A DNA stretch of 21,606 nucleotides from Heterotrichella gracilis. Taxonomy: Eukaryota; Sar; Xanthophyceae; Tribonematales; Xanthonemataceae. The translations under genes were made by a program, and so were the position numbers. This document shows positions 9,286-20,300 of the stretch, piece after piece. The stretch is taken from NCBI GenBank assembly GCA_032358255.1, contig JAULBX010029511.1, positions 1-21,606 on the forward strand, given 5' to 3'. Positions within the stretch are counted from its first letter, which is position 1. Every line of letters begins with the position of its first letter. The notes below the pieces were generated by a model. That model saw nothing but the letters and a program-made list of their open reading frames with translations, did no database searches and was not told where the DNA came from.

Positions 9286-11565
9286 GGTGCGGCGGGGTGT
9301 GCGGTGGTGGTGCCTGTGGGTGTGGCAGCTGTGGCGTGAAGAGGTTGGTGCAGGGGAAGAGTATGCAGCAATTGGGCAGTTGAGGTCAAAGCAAAACGTT
9401 GTGTTAAACACAAGCAACACACGCCTAAGTGGTACTAGTGGGCTACGTGTGGTGTGCCATTCGAGTATGGTATGACTGCATGTGTATGCATGCATAGCAG
9501 GTCACCACACCAATTTATTGGAGTGACCCTTTTGCACAGAGATGGTCAAGCAACTGATAGAACCCACCTTGTTGAGGCTTTGAACACCAGCAGTCCTTGC
9601 AATTGCGTGTAGCTTGCTGCCATGTTACCGAGAGAGCGACTGCTGGCCATGTTGGCAAATCTACCTAAGTAGATTGTGGCACTAGCACTTTGCAAATGGG
9701 AAGAACTAACTGTTCTGTTGAAGTGTGTAATAACTTATAGTGTACGATGCAACATACAGAGCTCCAGATCCTCTCGTACTACCTTTCGGAGCTTTGCTTC
9801 ACAAACTCCTCAGAAGCCAAGAATGCGGAGTGCTACCGTACCCTAGTAAACCTTGTCACTTTGTAAGGAACTAGTGTTGACATCAGTTGCCAGAGCTGGG
9901 AAACTATCAGAGAAGAGCTGACTACGGTATCCCACCCAAGCATTGGCTAGCTAGTTTGTTGTGCACGCGTGGGCGTGAGCTGCTGTTGCCGGTAATGGGT
10001 GACTGTCACAAGCCCAGACACGGAAGTGCGTCGAGGTACGAAGTAAGCTGCGAGTAGATAAGGGCCTCATAGCTGATGGACGCGTGTGTGTGAGCTGTTT
10101 GTCTGTTCGAAACTGAAGCTGACTCGGCCTATGTTTTTTATCTGGTTTAAATTAAAGGACATTTGTTTTGTCGAAATGACTAAAATTTTCTGGTTAAATA
10201 ATTTTAATGCAAATTGCCCTGAATTGCCCGCCCTTTTTTTGCTTCGTATCTTGTACACCCAACACGCTTTCTCCCATTCCGTGCCTCCTTTGTTGCCAAA
10301 GCCAGTCCACAGACGCTTTCACGACTTTTATACGCTCGATCCACGTCCGGACTGGTGCAGGGCGGCGGTGATCGTTGCAACTCTGAACAGAAGCAGACCA
10401 ACCCTTGCGTACCAGTTTTAACGCGGTTTGCAGTCGATCACAACTGGGTTTTGGTCACTTACAGGTCTAGTGCCACCAAGCAGCAGCGAGTGTTTTCTGC
10501 GGGATTGGCCTGCGGTCGGGTGTTCCGTAATCCTTTGTTTGACCTGTGGGGTTTGTTCCTGAGGTCGGTTTCATCGGTTGGAAACCGGTTGGGTCTTTTC
10601 AGGCAATTTACCAGCTTTGCTCGCTTGAGCAGACTCTCAAAGTAGACACGCTATACACCTCCACCTCTAACGACAGACAGTGTCCACTTGACAGTCACCG
10701 TACTAGGAGCATCTTGTTGTGTGAACATTACCCGTCACTTTACCAGCCCCCACGTGGACACAGCACGCTTTCTCCCTCCTCTGCGAATCTAGTGCAACGG
10801 GGTCGGCAACCGATCCCTTCAGTTGTATGAATGGTGGAGGTCAAAGTGGAGGTACGAAACACGGCCTTATGCTCACGGGCGAGGTCCCAGTTTGTCACAA
10901 CGGTGGTGATATCAGATCCCAAGCTATATGGTTCCCCTAGCTAAACAGCAACGGTTTGGCAGCATTCGGTTGTATTTCTTGCACCCACACCTGCTGATGG
11001 GTCTGTTCCTGGGTATAAAGCTCACTTTTTCTGCGGTTTGAGGTTTCCCGTCGTACACCGGTTACTTTACCAGGAGGCCACCACGACCTTGTACAGGGCT
11101 GGGCGCCTTATGTGACTTGCTTTCCTGGTGCCCCGTCCCCTAGTGTCCCCTGTAGCCAGTCACGTTGGAAAGGGCAGTGGTTCCTTACGGAGCTTTCATA
11201 CCAGTGCACATTTTGAACACTAGTGTTCCTCCCACTTGACCCTTAGCAGTACCCATGACAAACTGGCGCACCCTCAACATCACTTCTCACTAGGTACAAG
11301 CTCTGGCCCACCACTGTTGCACACCAGCCTTCTATTCACCACCCATCCTGTCTGTCACACGAAGCTAGTGGCCAGGACAAGGGCTTGAAAGCCCAGCTGG
11401 TGCTGTGCCCATCGACCTCCACTTTTCCACACAACCCTGTGTACCTCCTGTGAGCTCACCAGCCAGACTGCCCTTCATAAAGGGATCCTTCTCAAGTGCT
11501 CCTCCCCTGAGAGCACATACCACCCACGCTGCCCCTCTCACAGCCTCCTCCCTTGGGTGGCGCAG
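9286..11565. other. Divergent intergenic region without recognised genes
   Basis: Lies between the minus-strand FLU-like gene and the plus-strand transporter, so it should hold both promoters and possibly unrecognised first exons of each. Base composition is more AT-rich around 9480-10280. I see no domain, RNA gene or clear mobile element. The ORF at 9747-9866 is noted separately. Confidence 0.5.
9747..9866 (+). other. Short open frame, weakly cyclin-like
   Basis: A 39-codon frame starting MQHTELQILSYYLSELCF. The pattern LQxLxxYLxEL resembles the last cyclin-box helices of A/B-type cyclins, and codon-like composition holds only here. No flanking exon was found. It may be a gene relic or chance. 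Confidence 0.15.
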
Positions 11566-14510
11566 GTGAACCGCAATGGTGACCAGCAACGCAAGGCCCG
11601 CACCAGCAGCTCCTACCAGGACCTTGGGGCTGTGGAGACCCTAGGGCTGGGCAAGCTCGTGTCCCTCCTGGGGGTCTTTGAGATGGCGCAGCAGACCCAC
11701 AGCTGCATGGCGCTGCTCATCTCCAAGGCCTTTGCGGTGGCGGTGGCTGGGGGCTGGATGGCCAGCAGCGGACTGCTCATCCTGCTCAACAAGCACCTGA
11801 TGAGCTACGACAAGTTTGAGTACCCGATGGCCATGTCAGCGCTGGGGATGGTGTTCAGCTCGGTGGCTGCCTTCCTGGCGTGCAGGGTGAGTCCCTACAC
11901 TTTTCAGAAGCTGTGTCAGGCAGTTGCATGCATTGCAGCACTGTAGCCAGGGCCTGGCCTCCGGGGCGTGCGCCAGCCAGTCCCTGCCAGCCAGCACTGC
12001 TTTTTCACTCCCTGCAATAGCAGGTTCACCTCAGCCAAGTCATGTACGGCAAGGAAGGAGACCCTCAGCACTTGGGACGGTGGTCAGCTTGGTGGCTGCC
12101 TGCCTGGCGTGAGTCCACACACTTTTAGTCCATACTCCTTTAGGTCAGTTGTAGCTGGGCAGTTGTGCCGTGCACCCGCTTTCCGTCCACACCCGCACTC
12201 CATACTGCACCGACCTCCTCCGTGGCCCGTTTGGGTTGCGCCGGCTCACCACCTGCTATGCCCCACATCCGCCCAGGTGTTCAAGGTCGTCAAGGCGGAC
12301 AACCGAGTACCGCTCCAGATGTTCTGCACCAAGATGCTGCCCGTGGGCCTGGCCATGGCCCTGTCACTGCACTTTGGCAACGCGGTGTACCTGCACCTCA
12401 CAGTCTCATTCATCCAAATACTCAAGGTAGGGGCCTGCACTTCACCGTATCCTTGACACAATGTAGGGTTTAGGGTGTATTCCCTTGCCCTTGCTCCTTG
12501 GCAGCGTGGTCTACCTATTCACAGTCTCTCCTGCATTCAATACCCAAGGTAGGGTGGCAGCAGCAGGAGCAGCGCTGATCGCACTGCTTGCAACCCGCAA
12601 AAAATCCGCCCAACGCCCGCGAGGTAGCAGAACCCTTGCAGCAGGGTCGTGGGGGCAACCTGGCGCGTGTGGATTTTTAGCGCCAGCTTTTATGTAGGGT
12701 GCAACCTCGGCTGGAACTTAATGGACCCTTGCATGCACCGCCCACTGGCCACCAAGCCCTAAAAACTTACACACCCACTGGCCACCCTCCCCCATCTTCC
12801 CCAGGCCTTAACCCGCGTCATCACCATGCTTGCCCTCTTCATCGCCGGCATGGAGAAGCCTTCCCTGTCGCTTATACACTCCCCCATATTCTCAAACTTT
12901 CAGCACGCTCTTCCCCCACCTCCCATCCTCTAGCCGCCACACCCATCATCACCATGCAGGCCCTGCTCATCGGAACAGCCCTCCATGTCCGTCACAAGGA
13001 TCATTAACCCCTACCGTAGTTTAACATGCGCCTCCCCATCCTTCCGCAGGCCTTCACCCCCGTCATCACCATGCTTGCCCTCTTCATCGCCGGCATGGAG
13101 AAGCCTTCCCTGTCCCTCATCGGCGCAGTGTGCATCATTGCACTGGGCACAGCAGCGGCCTCCCTGGGAGAGGTCAGGTTCTCGTGGCTTGGCCTGGCGT
13201 TCATGCTGCTGGCACAGACCTTTGAGGCCATCCGCCTGGTCATGACCCAGAAGCTGCTGGTGGGACTGAAATTCCACCCAAGTGAGTGCGACAGGGGTAA
13301 TTGGTGTTCTGGGGGTGATGGGTTTGGCGTGTGAAAAGGGTGGCGTTGGGGGTGTCATGCGCGCCATGCTTGTGAGGGTCAGCCTGGGGAATATGGCTGC
13401 AGCTGCATTTCAAACACTGCGTGCTGCGGGGCTGGTGAAGTACTTCATGCATGCCCTGGGGTGCACGAGGACCTCCCGTCCACACACGCCCTTACTGTTT
13501 GTCCTCAATCTACTCCTCCACCGATCGCCCCCCACCTTTCCCCCACTTTCACCCCCACCCTCCCAACCGCCGCAGTCGAGGGCCTGATGTATCTTGCCCC
13601 CGCGTGCTCCTTCTGGCTACTGATGGGGGTGCGCGGCCACGAGTGGCATCGCATGGTGGCCAACAATGCCCTGGGGCGCATGGCGGCCAAGCCGGGCATG
13701 TACCTGGCGGCATCGGCCATGGGCTTCATAGTCAACATCCTGTCATTTCTGGTCATCCAGCAGCTGTCCTCGCTCACGCTCAAGGTGCGGGGACCCGCTA
13801 ACCCTAGAACGCCAAACCATAATCCTCTAAACCCTAGGACTGCGCGCGGTCTACATCCTGTCCCTCCTGGCATTCAGCAGCTGTCGTCGCTCACACTCAA
13901 GATGCGGGGGAATAGGCTCTCAATCCATGTGCAATGCCAGTAAAGGACCTTGTTTGCGAACCAGGTCTCTCATCACAGGTATGCTGGGCAATGTGAAGAA
14001 TTCGGTTCCATAAATGTTGCCCTTATGATGCATAACACATATACTTGTGGTGGGGATCTCCATTTATGGTTGGTGGGGACCGACAGTCAGTATGATGCAT
14101 ATATATTCGCTTCTGCTTATCCCTCCGCCACATCCACCTCCCACACTTATCGCCCCCCACACATCCACATCCACACCCACACCCACCCACCCCCGCAGGT
14201 CCTCGGCACTGTAAAGAACGCGGTGGTGGTGTGGTGCGGCATACTGTGGTTCGGGGACCGGGTCAGCATGATGCAGGCGGTGGGCTACGCAGTCTCCATC
14301 GGCGGATTTATGCAGTACTCCAACACAAAGTTGAAAAAGGCCACGGAGGGGATGGAGGCCGCTGGGCCCAAGGGGACGGATGGCAAGGGGGAGTACTCCA
14401 TGCTGAAGGACAGCGGGAGGGAGAGGGACAGCGGGGATGCTGGGCGGGCGGAGACGATGGGGGACAGCCATGGGGCGGTGGGGATGACGGCGGTCAAGTC
14501 GCGCGCGTGA
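11566..14510 (+). CDS. TPT/NST-family (DMT superfamily) transporter, N-terminus unresolved
   Basis: Exons: 11566-11886, 12277-12426, 13050-13281, 13576-13784, 14199-14510; 1224 nt, 407 residues visible plus stop, phases consistent. The fold matches the triose-phosphate/nucleotide-sugar translocator family: many hydrophobic helices (first about 54-74, second about 87-106), SGLLILLNKHLM near the start, and the family signature FxQxxKAxxP at residues 152-161, split by the exon 2/3 junction. EAIRLVMTQKLL, EGLMYLAPACSFW and the conserved TM-helix lysine region SSLTLKVLGTVKNAVVVW follow. A hydrophilic tail of about 60 residues follows SNTKLKKA. Substrate and membrane cannot be told from sequence. 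Exon 1 starts at an AG acceptor with no in-frame ATG upstream, so either an upstream exon is missing or translation begins at ATG 11683 (residue 40). Introns 1, 2 and 4 hold exon-edge copies. Confidence 0.88.
12036..12118 (+). repeat. Decayed copy of transporter first visible exon 3' end
   Basis: GGTCAGCTTGGTGGCTGCC then TGCCTGGCGTGAGTCC and ACACTTTTAG mirror the exon end GTTCAGCTCGGTGGCTGCC, TTCCTGGCGTGCAGGGTGAG and ACACTTTTCAG at about 11850-11908. The copy has lost the bases before the donor. It lies about 215 nt downstream in the intron. Confidence 0.85.
12496..12556 (+). repeat. Decayed copy of transporter second visible exon 3' end
   Basis: TTGGCAGCGTGGTCTACCTA then ACAGTCTCTCCTGCATTCAA and AAGGTAGGG match TTGGCAACGCGGTGTACCTG, ACAGTCTCATTCATCCAAAT and AAGGTAGGG at 12374-12432, about 123 nt apart. 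The donor is intact in the copy. Confidence 0.85.
12802..12877 (+). repeat. Near-identical copy of transporter third visible exon 5' end, acceptor intact
   Basis: Aligns with 13047-13122 at an offset of 245 nt; I count 4 differences over the first 69 exon bases. CAG acceptor and frame are intact, so a splice here would join in frame. It would read ALTRVITMLALFIAGMEKPS, then leave the homology and stop at a TAG near 12931. The conserved proline of the family signature is replaced by Arg. This is the youngest-looking copy in the window. Confidence 0.92.
12928..12990 (+). repeat. Second, more decayed copy of transporter third visible exon 5' end
   Basis: ACCCATCATCACCATGCAGG then CCCTGCTCATCGGAACAGCC matches ACCCCCGTCATCACCATG then CCCTCTTCATCGCCGGCATG. 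It makes the region a triplication with periods of about 122-124 nt. Confidence 0.75.
13862..13905 (+). repeat. Copy of transporter fourth visible exon 3' end
   Basis: ATTCAGCAGCTGTCGTCGCT then CACACTCAAGATGCGGGG matches ATCCAGCAGCTGTCCTCGCT then CACGCTCAAGGTGCGGGG at the exon end (13755-13793). The donor GT is mutated to AT, disabling it. Confidence 0.9.
13974..14010 (+). repeat. Decayed copy of transporter last exon 5' end
   Basis: CAG|GTATGCTGGGCAATGTGAAG then AATTCGGT mirrors CAG|GTCCTCGGCACTGTAAAG then AACGCGGT at 14196-14226. It would read MLGNVKNSV against the exon's VLGTVKNAV, so the protein-level resemblance persists. Confidence 0.8.
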
Positions 14511-15089
14511 GGCGGGGGGAAGAGGGGGAAGCGCGCTGAGGTGGCGCCAGGGGGATGGGCAGGCTGCAGTTCTGTTTGGGGATCAGGCACTTGAGTGGGG
14601 GGGTGTTTTTCATGGGGAAGGAAGGGTGCAACTGTCAAATAGTCATCAGGGCGGTACATTTGGTGCAGGGGCCAGCGGGCTGCAACTCCAGCAAGGCTGC
14701 GCAAGGGGCTGATGGAGGGCAGTCAGATGCAGGGCAGGGCAGCATCTGGCTGCTGGATGCACCGCCATGTACCCACCGCTTGCTGGCCCACACAATTCTG
14801 TTTGCGTCACAGCATACGGCCAATATTCTGCGCACCGCAACGGCTAGCCTTTCGGCTCCATGTTGTGCCGCAATGCCCCGCCTCCCCACATGGCTTGCTG
14901 GCGCTCGGCGAGCTGCACCACCCACTCCCTACAGGCAGTAATCCCTGGCCACCCAACTCCCCCGCCATCCCCACCCTGAGACCGACCAACGGCTACATAG
15001 TACAGGCACAATGCAGCGCACGTCGGCCGCCAGGGCTAGGGGCGCAGCGGGTGCCCTTGCGCAGACGCGCGCGCCACATGGGCGCTGCA

Positions 15090-15131
15090 CCATGGGTGGC
15101 AATGTGTGCGCCATGGGTGGCAATGTGTGCG
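15090..15131 (+). repeat. Two perfect 21-nt tandem copies
   Basis: The unit CCATGGGTGGCAATGTGTGC plus G occurs twice head to tail without a mismatch. A partial related unit (CCACATGGGCGCTGCA) precedes it. Confidence 0.85.
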
Positions 15132-15343
15132 CCACCACACTGGCAACTGGCAACAGCAAGGAGGCTCGGGGGGCATAGCCGCCCCTCACCCGCAGCCTCA
15201 GCCTTCAGGGTTGGTGTGTGGGTGCTGGGGGGGAGTGGGGGGGGACAGGCAGCCTCGTGGTGAGCTTTTGTAGAACATCACGGGGTGGCTGGTTTGCAGC
15301 CTTAGTCAGGGTGTAGGTTAAACCTCCGAGGCATGTTTCCGGA

Positions 15344-15430
15344 CGTGTTTTTCGCCTGCGCTGGGCGTGTTTTTGTAGATTCTGGGGACACCCTGGCCAC
15401 TTTTCTGTTGGCCCAGGCGTGTTTTTGTGC
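15344..15430 (+). repeat. Three spaced CGTGTTTTT motifs
   Basis: GGACGTGTTTTTCGCC, GGGCGTGTTTTTGTAG and AGGCGTGTTTTTGTGC are spaced by about 22 and 53 nt. Short diverged repeats of no known function. Confidence 0.5.
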
Positions 15431-15953
15431 CCGTGCCCGACCCGCCAATTTTCACACCAGGGGTCCACAGTTCATCTGATTCCGTGATGCACAATAAGTG
15501 AGGGTGTAGGGTTTAGGTTTCGAGGGTCTATTTCAAATCGCCCGCTGGCACATGCGCCCACTCCGTGACGCAACGCTTGCAAATGCCCCAATATAACTTT
15601 TTATACCAATTTCTTATTCTCTGCGACGACGAGATGATCTCGGAGTACGTTAGCTGTTGATCGTCGAGCCACTTCATCACGATGGTCCATGAATCACCAT
15701 CTGATGCAGATGGGCGACGAATTGGATCGTAAATTATTCAGTGATGTACCTAGGATCAGACACACCGTGATGCCACTGGGCAACAAAGGCTTTTATGCCG
15801 GCTGTGACAGCTGTACCAGCATAATGATTATGGTACACCCATTTGGATGCAGCGTAAAGTTTAACTACCATAATGGGTCAAAGGCATGTTCAATGGCAAG
15901 GGAATTTCAACTCGCTGCGTTATGAGCGGCTTCTTGACAATGTTATGCAACTT

Positions 15954-15978
15954 GCAAGCCTAAGGGCCTTAGGCTTGC
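15954..15978. repeat. Perfect 12-bp palindrome with 1-nt centre
   Basis: GCAAGCCTAAGG, a central G, then CCTTAGGCTTGC. It is followed by further GGCTTAGCC/GGCTTAGGCC motifs to 16003. It may be part of a terminal or subterminal repeat of a small element. Confidence 0.8.
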
Positions 15979-16042
15979 CTGGCTGGCTTAGCCTGGCTTA
16001 GGCCTATTTTTACCCACTTTTCTTTTCCTTTCCAGCAAATTT

Positions 16043-16083
16043 CGCCACCATGATGGCGCATGGTGGCGGGAATTGCGCAATTC
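16043..16083. repeat. Hairpin followed by a 14-bp palindrome
   Basis: CGCCACCATG (16043-16052) pairs with CATGGTGGCG (16059-16068) across a 6-nt loop. The perfect palindrome GAATTGCGCAATTC (16070-16083) follows immediately. Confidence 0.8.
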
Positions 16084-17347
16084 AATCTACTTATTTTCAC
16101 CAGGCTAAGCTGGGCATTTGATGTCCTGGCGAGTCTCAGCTGAGGATAGGCCCTGTAAACCGATAATCATCCCCTCATTTTTATTGATTCATGTGCAGCC
16201 AGGCTCTGTGGCGGCCTGCAGCTGACATCATATAATATTAAAATTGTGCACAGTGGTACCCGCGGGCCGAGGTTCAAGTTCAACTTTAGTATACATGCAG
16301 TGTTGATCACCTCCCAGATCATCTCGGATACCATTAAATGACGCCATCGGATTCGTTACCGTAGGCTACATGATCATAGGGTCCATGTCCAGTTGGCGCG
16401 CCCTTGGAGGGTCAAGTCGCAACATCACATGCCATGGCACTGAGACAAGTCTGCAGTAACACAGCGCCACAATGGAATTTTTAGCAGACTAATTGCGTTA
16501 CAAAGTCTTGGGCGCTTGGTCAAGGCAGGACCTGGTGTGATTGGCGAATCATAATGCCCCGCTGACATTGTCAGACCCCGATCCATATCAGCCTGCCATT
16601 GACCACACACCTGTGCGCTACTGCACAGCAGCATTCATAACAGCTATCATTAAAAGCACGATCACAAAACCTTTCCAAATACTGGCACCGTGCTGCATAC
16701 AAAACCCTAGCCACCGTTACAGTCATTACCTGTTCCAACCCCAATATACCACGCTGCACAAGAACCCACGCAGGGATGTCACTGAACTCCCCTGCCACCA
16801 ACCCCCTATCGCCACCGGGACGCCCCACCCCAATCCTAACGCACTGTGCCCTGCAAGGACTCCCCACCCTACCCTACGCTAATACCACAAACCCCCTCAC
16901 CCCACCCCACCGCCTGTCACCTCTGCCGCAATACGCGGCAAACACAATTCCAATATGCTCCTCCCCTTGCCACGACGTGCTCGTGCTTGCATGGCCACAC
17001 CCACATGCACATGCCACCCCGCCCACACCCACGCACCAAGCACCCTAGACCCTCCTGAGGCGGAGCAGTTCCCGCCTCCTCTCCCATTGCACGCCTGTAG
17101 ATGCTCCCCATCCCCAACACCACGCTCCCCATCCCCCCATGCGCAACCTCTCCATCCCCAGCATGTGTCAGCTCATGCTCAACATTCCAAAACACGCTGC
17201 CGCGCACATGCCCCGGCGTGTCACCCCCGCACACCCCGCACCCCATCCTGGCCTCCAGCAGCACACACATCAACACGCGAAAGCCAAAGTTGGCAACAGC
17301 AGAGATATCCCCTTGCCGGTGAAATCACGTTATTTCCCCTGCCCTTG

Positions 17348-20300
17348 CTACAAGCTGTCCGCCCCCTTGGCCTGGCGGGCCACCACGCACTTGGCCATGG
17401 TCTGGGATGCGCGGCTGATTGCGTCTGTCATGTAGAAGGTGGTCACCGGGGAGGACAGGGGCGCGGGGCTGAGGGGGGCCTTGGAGGCGGAGGAGGCAAA
17501 CGCCTGCGGTGGGGTGCGGGGGTGGGGGGTCAGGAGTGGGGGGTGGAAGCTGGGGGTCAGGAGTGGGGATAGGGCCACGGCAAGTATGTCACAGGTACAC
17601 AAGTTTGCCGTACCATCTACACTTGTAATCACACCCCTGCTTTGATAGCATGCTCACAATGACACACACCAGCCCAAGCCCAAGCCCCAGTCCCATTCCT
17701 TGCAAGTAAAGTACTGGACGTTGAGCCATAGGGGCGGCTCCACCCTGCCTTAGGGTATGAGAGCCTTGAAATATAGGGCTGGTTTAGGGTTTCACCTTGA
17801 AGCGCTGGCTGTTAAGCTACAGCAGCAGCTCTACCCTATCTCAGGGTTTTAGGGTTTACAACAAAGGGTTTAGAGTTTTACCTTGAAGTACTGGCCGTTG
17901 AGCCACAGCGGGGGCTCCACCCTGTCCCCGTGCGCAAGGTGGGGCGCCACCTCAGCCAGCCTCGTGCGCACCCCGTCTAGGGTCTCGTAAGGCAGCGACA
18001 CCCCCGCCACCTCCGACAGCGCGCGCAGGATCTTCCAATCATCGCGCGCGTCGCCAACCACAGACACAGCAGCCTGCGGGGGTGAGGTGGGGATGTTCAA
18101 CACCAAATATGGCTGCTGACTCATTTCCATTTGTTTCATTCACTATTTAATTCTTCCCTGACAACGACAATGTGGCATAACGCAGTTGACATGCAAGTCG
18201 TCCATGTAACAGATATACGTTTTTGTGCCCTTTTGAGTACAGATCCAGATGTTCTCAATGCCTGACCTCACATTTAAACCCTCCATCCTGCCCTGCAAAA
18301 AACCTGCACCGACGTTTGACCCACCGTCAAACCCTACCCGTATACCCTTACCTTTGTGCTCTGCGGCCTGCCCTCAAAGTTGACGTAGGTGGCTGTCTTC
18401 TCCGTGTAGGCGGCACCGGGCAGGATGATGTCAGCGCGCGCGGCGCCGGCGTCACCGTGATGGCCCTGGGGAGGGGGGTGAGGGTTAGGGGGTGGTACAA
18501 AACAGTTGATAAAGAAGACAAATGGATAAGAGTGTGCATGGTCGATTTTTGGGAATGACACCAGGCCCCCACCCCACCACCGCAGTGGCCCTAAAGAGGG
18601 GGTGGGGGGAGGGTTTGGTCTGTGCATGAAGGCACATGCAGGAACATGCACATACGCGCATTACAGGCACCAGTTCCAGATGTATCTCCCCCCATCTACT
18701 CCAACAACCATTCCACATGTGACCCATCTGTGACGACGAATTTGCTCCCACATTTGTAACCCCCCTGCTGTCAGGAGATAACCCACTATTTTGGCCCCTT
18801 TTCCCCCCGCCCACCTGGTAGATGACAAATGCGTCCTCCGGCACATCCTTGGGGTCAAAATCATCTGCCCCTAGTAGGTACACCAGCTTGGGGGGACCTG
18901 GGAGTGGAATACTCAGGATCAAGGTTTGGGGAGGGACAATACAATTAGTGAATCAGCAGGAGTATGGGATGATTAGTCATGTGCCTTCCAGGAACATAGC
19001 CATACTACCGTAGCCATCAACTTGCAGAAGCCGCGCCAAGCATGCGCCAAGCATGTGAAGTCCCTGCTTGGTGCGGCTTCTGCAAGTGCTGCGGCGTACA
19101 CCTGCTATACCATTTATCGACCTTGCCCTATGTAAGAACCCCGCTGGCTAGGTCAGGGGCTATGGAAGCGATCTTTAGGATGACACCCAACCATATGCCG
19201 CATTTCAATCGTGCGACCCAAATCCCTTCTCCAAAATGGGAGCTTGGAGGGGAAAACCTATGACTACCCAGTAGCCCGCCTATTGCGTGCACGCGCCGAA
19301 CCAATTTTTTACAGCCATGAACCCTAAATCCTGACGCCCCTCCTGGCTGTAAACCCTTAGCCTTAACCCGTAAACCCCGCCGCCCCACCTGCGTTGCGTG
19401 CGCGCGCCGATGGCAGGAAGCCGATGTCCAGTGCCGCTGTGCGCGACGCCGCCTCGTGCATTACGTTGTACCCGTTCCACCCCTCCTTCACGATGTTGGC
19501 CTTCTCAACAAGCTGGTGGATCTGCGGGTGGGGGAAGGGGGGAGGGGTTGGGTTGGGTTGGGGATAGTATTTAGGGTTTAGGGCTGCGGCTGGGCGATCT
19601 ACCCTAAGGGGCGGAGCACAATGGCAGCGGCCATGCCCACAAAACACATTAATACTTCCCATTTTTACCTTCTAAAACATGAGATTGCTTTGCTTTAAAC
19701 ATCAAGATTCATTATCCTTTGTATGCATGGCGACTGCAGCCAGCCACATTCCCAAATCCCCACCTGCTGCAGCAGCGCATCCCTGTCCCCGCGCGTCAGC
19801 GCCCCTGGCCCCACGATGACCAGCGGCCGCTGCGCACCCTTGAGGGTTTCCAGCCAGGGGTTCTTAGGGTCCAGCAGGGTTTTGATGGCCGCGGGTCCCT
19901 CCCCTAGGTGTGTGTAGGGATAGGTGAGGTCCACTGGGGATCCGATGAGCGCCACGGGGGTGCCCTCCAAATATGCCTTGCGGATCCTGCGGGCGGGGGT
20001 GGGGTGGGGGGTGAGTATGGTGGGGGCCTATTCACCCATTTGCGCAAACGAGTTTGATGAGGCCCGAATCAATGCAACCCAGTCACACCTTTGCACCCCA
20101 GCTTTGATCACCAACGAGCCCAGCCTTGTCCTGGCATGATCCAACCCAGCTTCAACTAGGAGCAAGCAGGTACCCCCAGCTCCCACCACCTCCACCCTCA
20201 CTAAACACCCACCCAACCGCCTCCGCCCCCAACCCCATTAAAAATATAATGCAATGAGCAACTTGCCGATAATATACAACTGAACCCTACACCCTAAAAA

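Larger units (their letters stand above)
14511..17347. other. Convergent intergenic region with repeats, no recognised gene
   Basis: Between the convergent 3' ends of the transporter and NDUFS1. It holds 3' UTRs, tandem repeats at 15090-15131 and inverted repeats near 15954 and 16043. An AT-richer block (15480-16540) and a C-rich block (16700-17240) follow. Open frames of up to 120 codons on the minus strand (16917-17276) and 78 codons on the plus strand (15689-15925) show no motif I recognise. Confidence 0.5.

Noticed and set aside
13370-13450. Possible copy of the transporter third visible exon 3' end in its third visible intron
   Set aside because: A vaguely similar hydrophobic translation, but I could not align it convincingly at the nucleotide level.
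14635-14925. 96-codon minus-strand frame after the transporter
   Set aside because: Ala/Arg/Cys-rich composition from GC bias; no recognised motif, and it overlaps the likely 3' UTR.
15689-15925. 78-codon plus-strand frame
   Set aside because: No motif or splice-linked partner seen, and a length like this is expected by chance in a block of this size.
16917-17276. 120-codon minus-strand frame downstream of NDUFS1
   Set aside because: The C-rich plus strand makes stops rare on this frame; the Gly/Val/Cys-rich product shows no known domain and no consistent exon partner.
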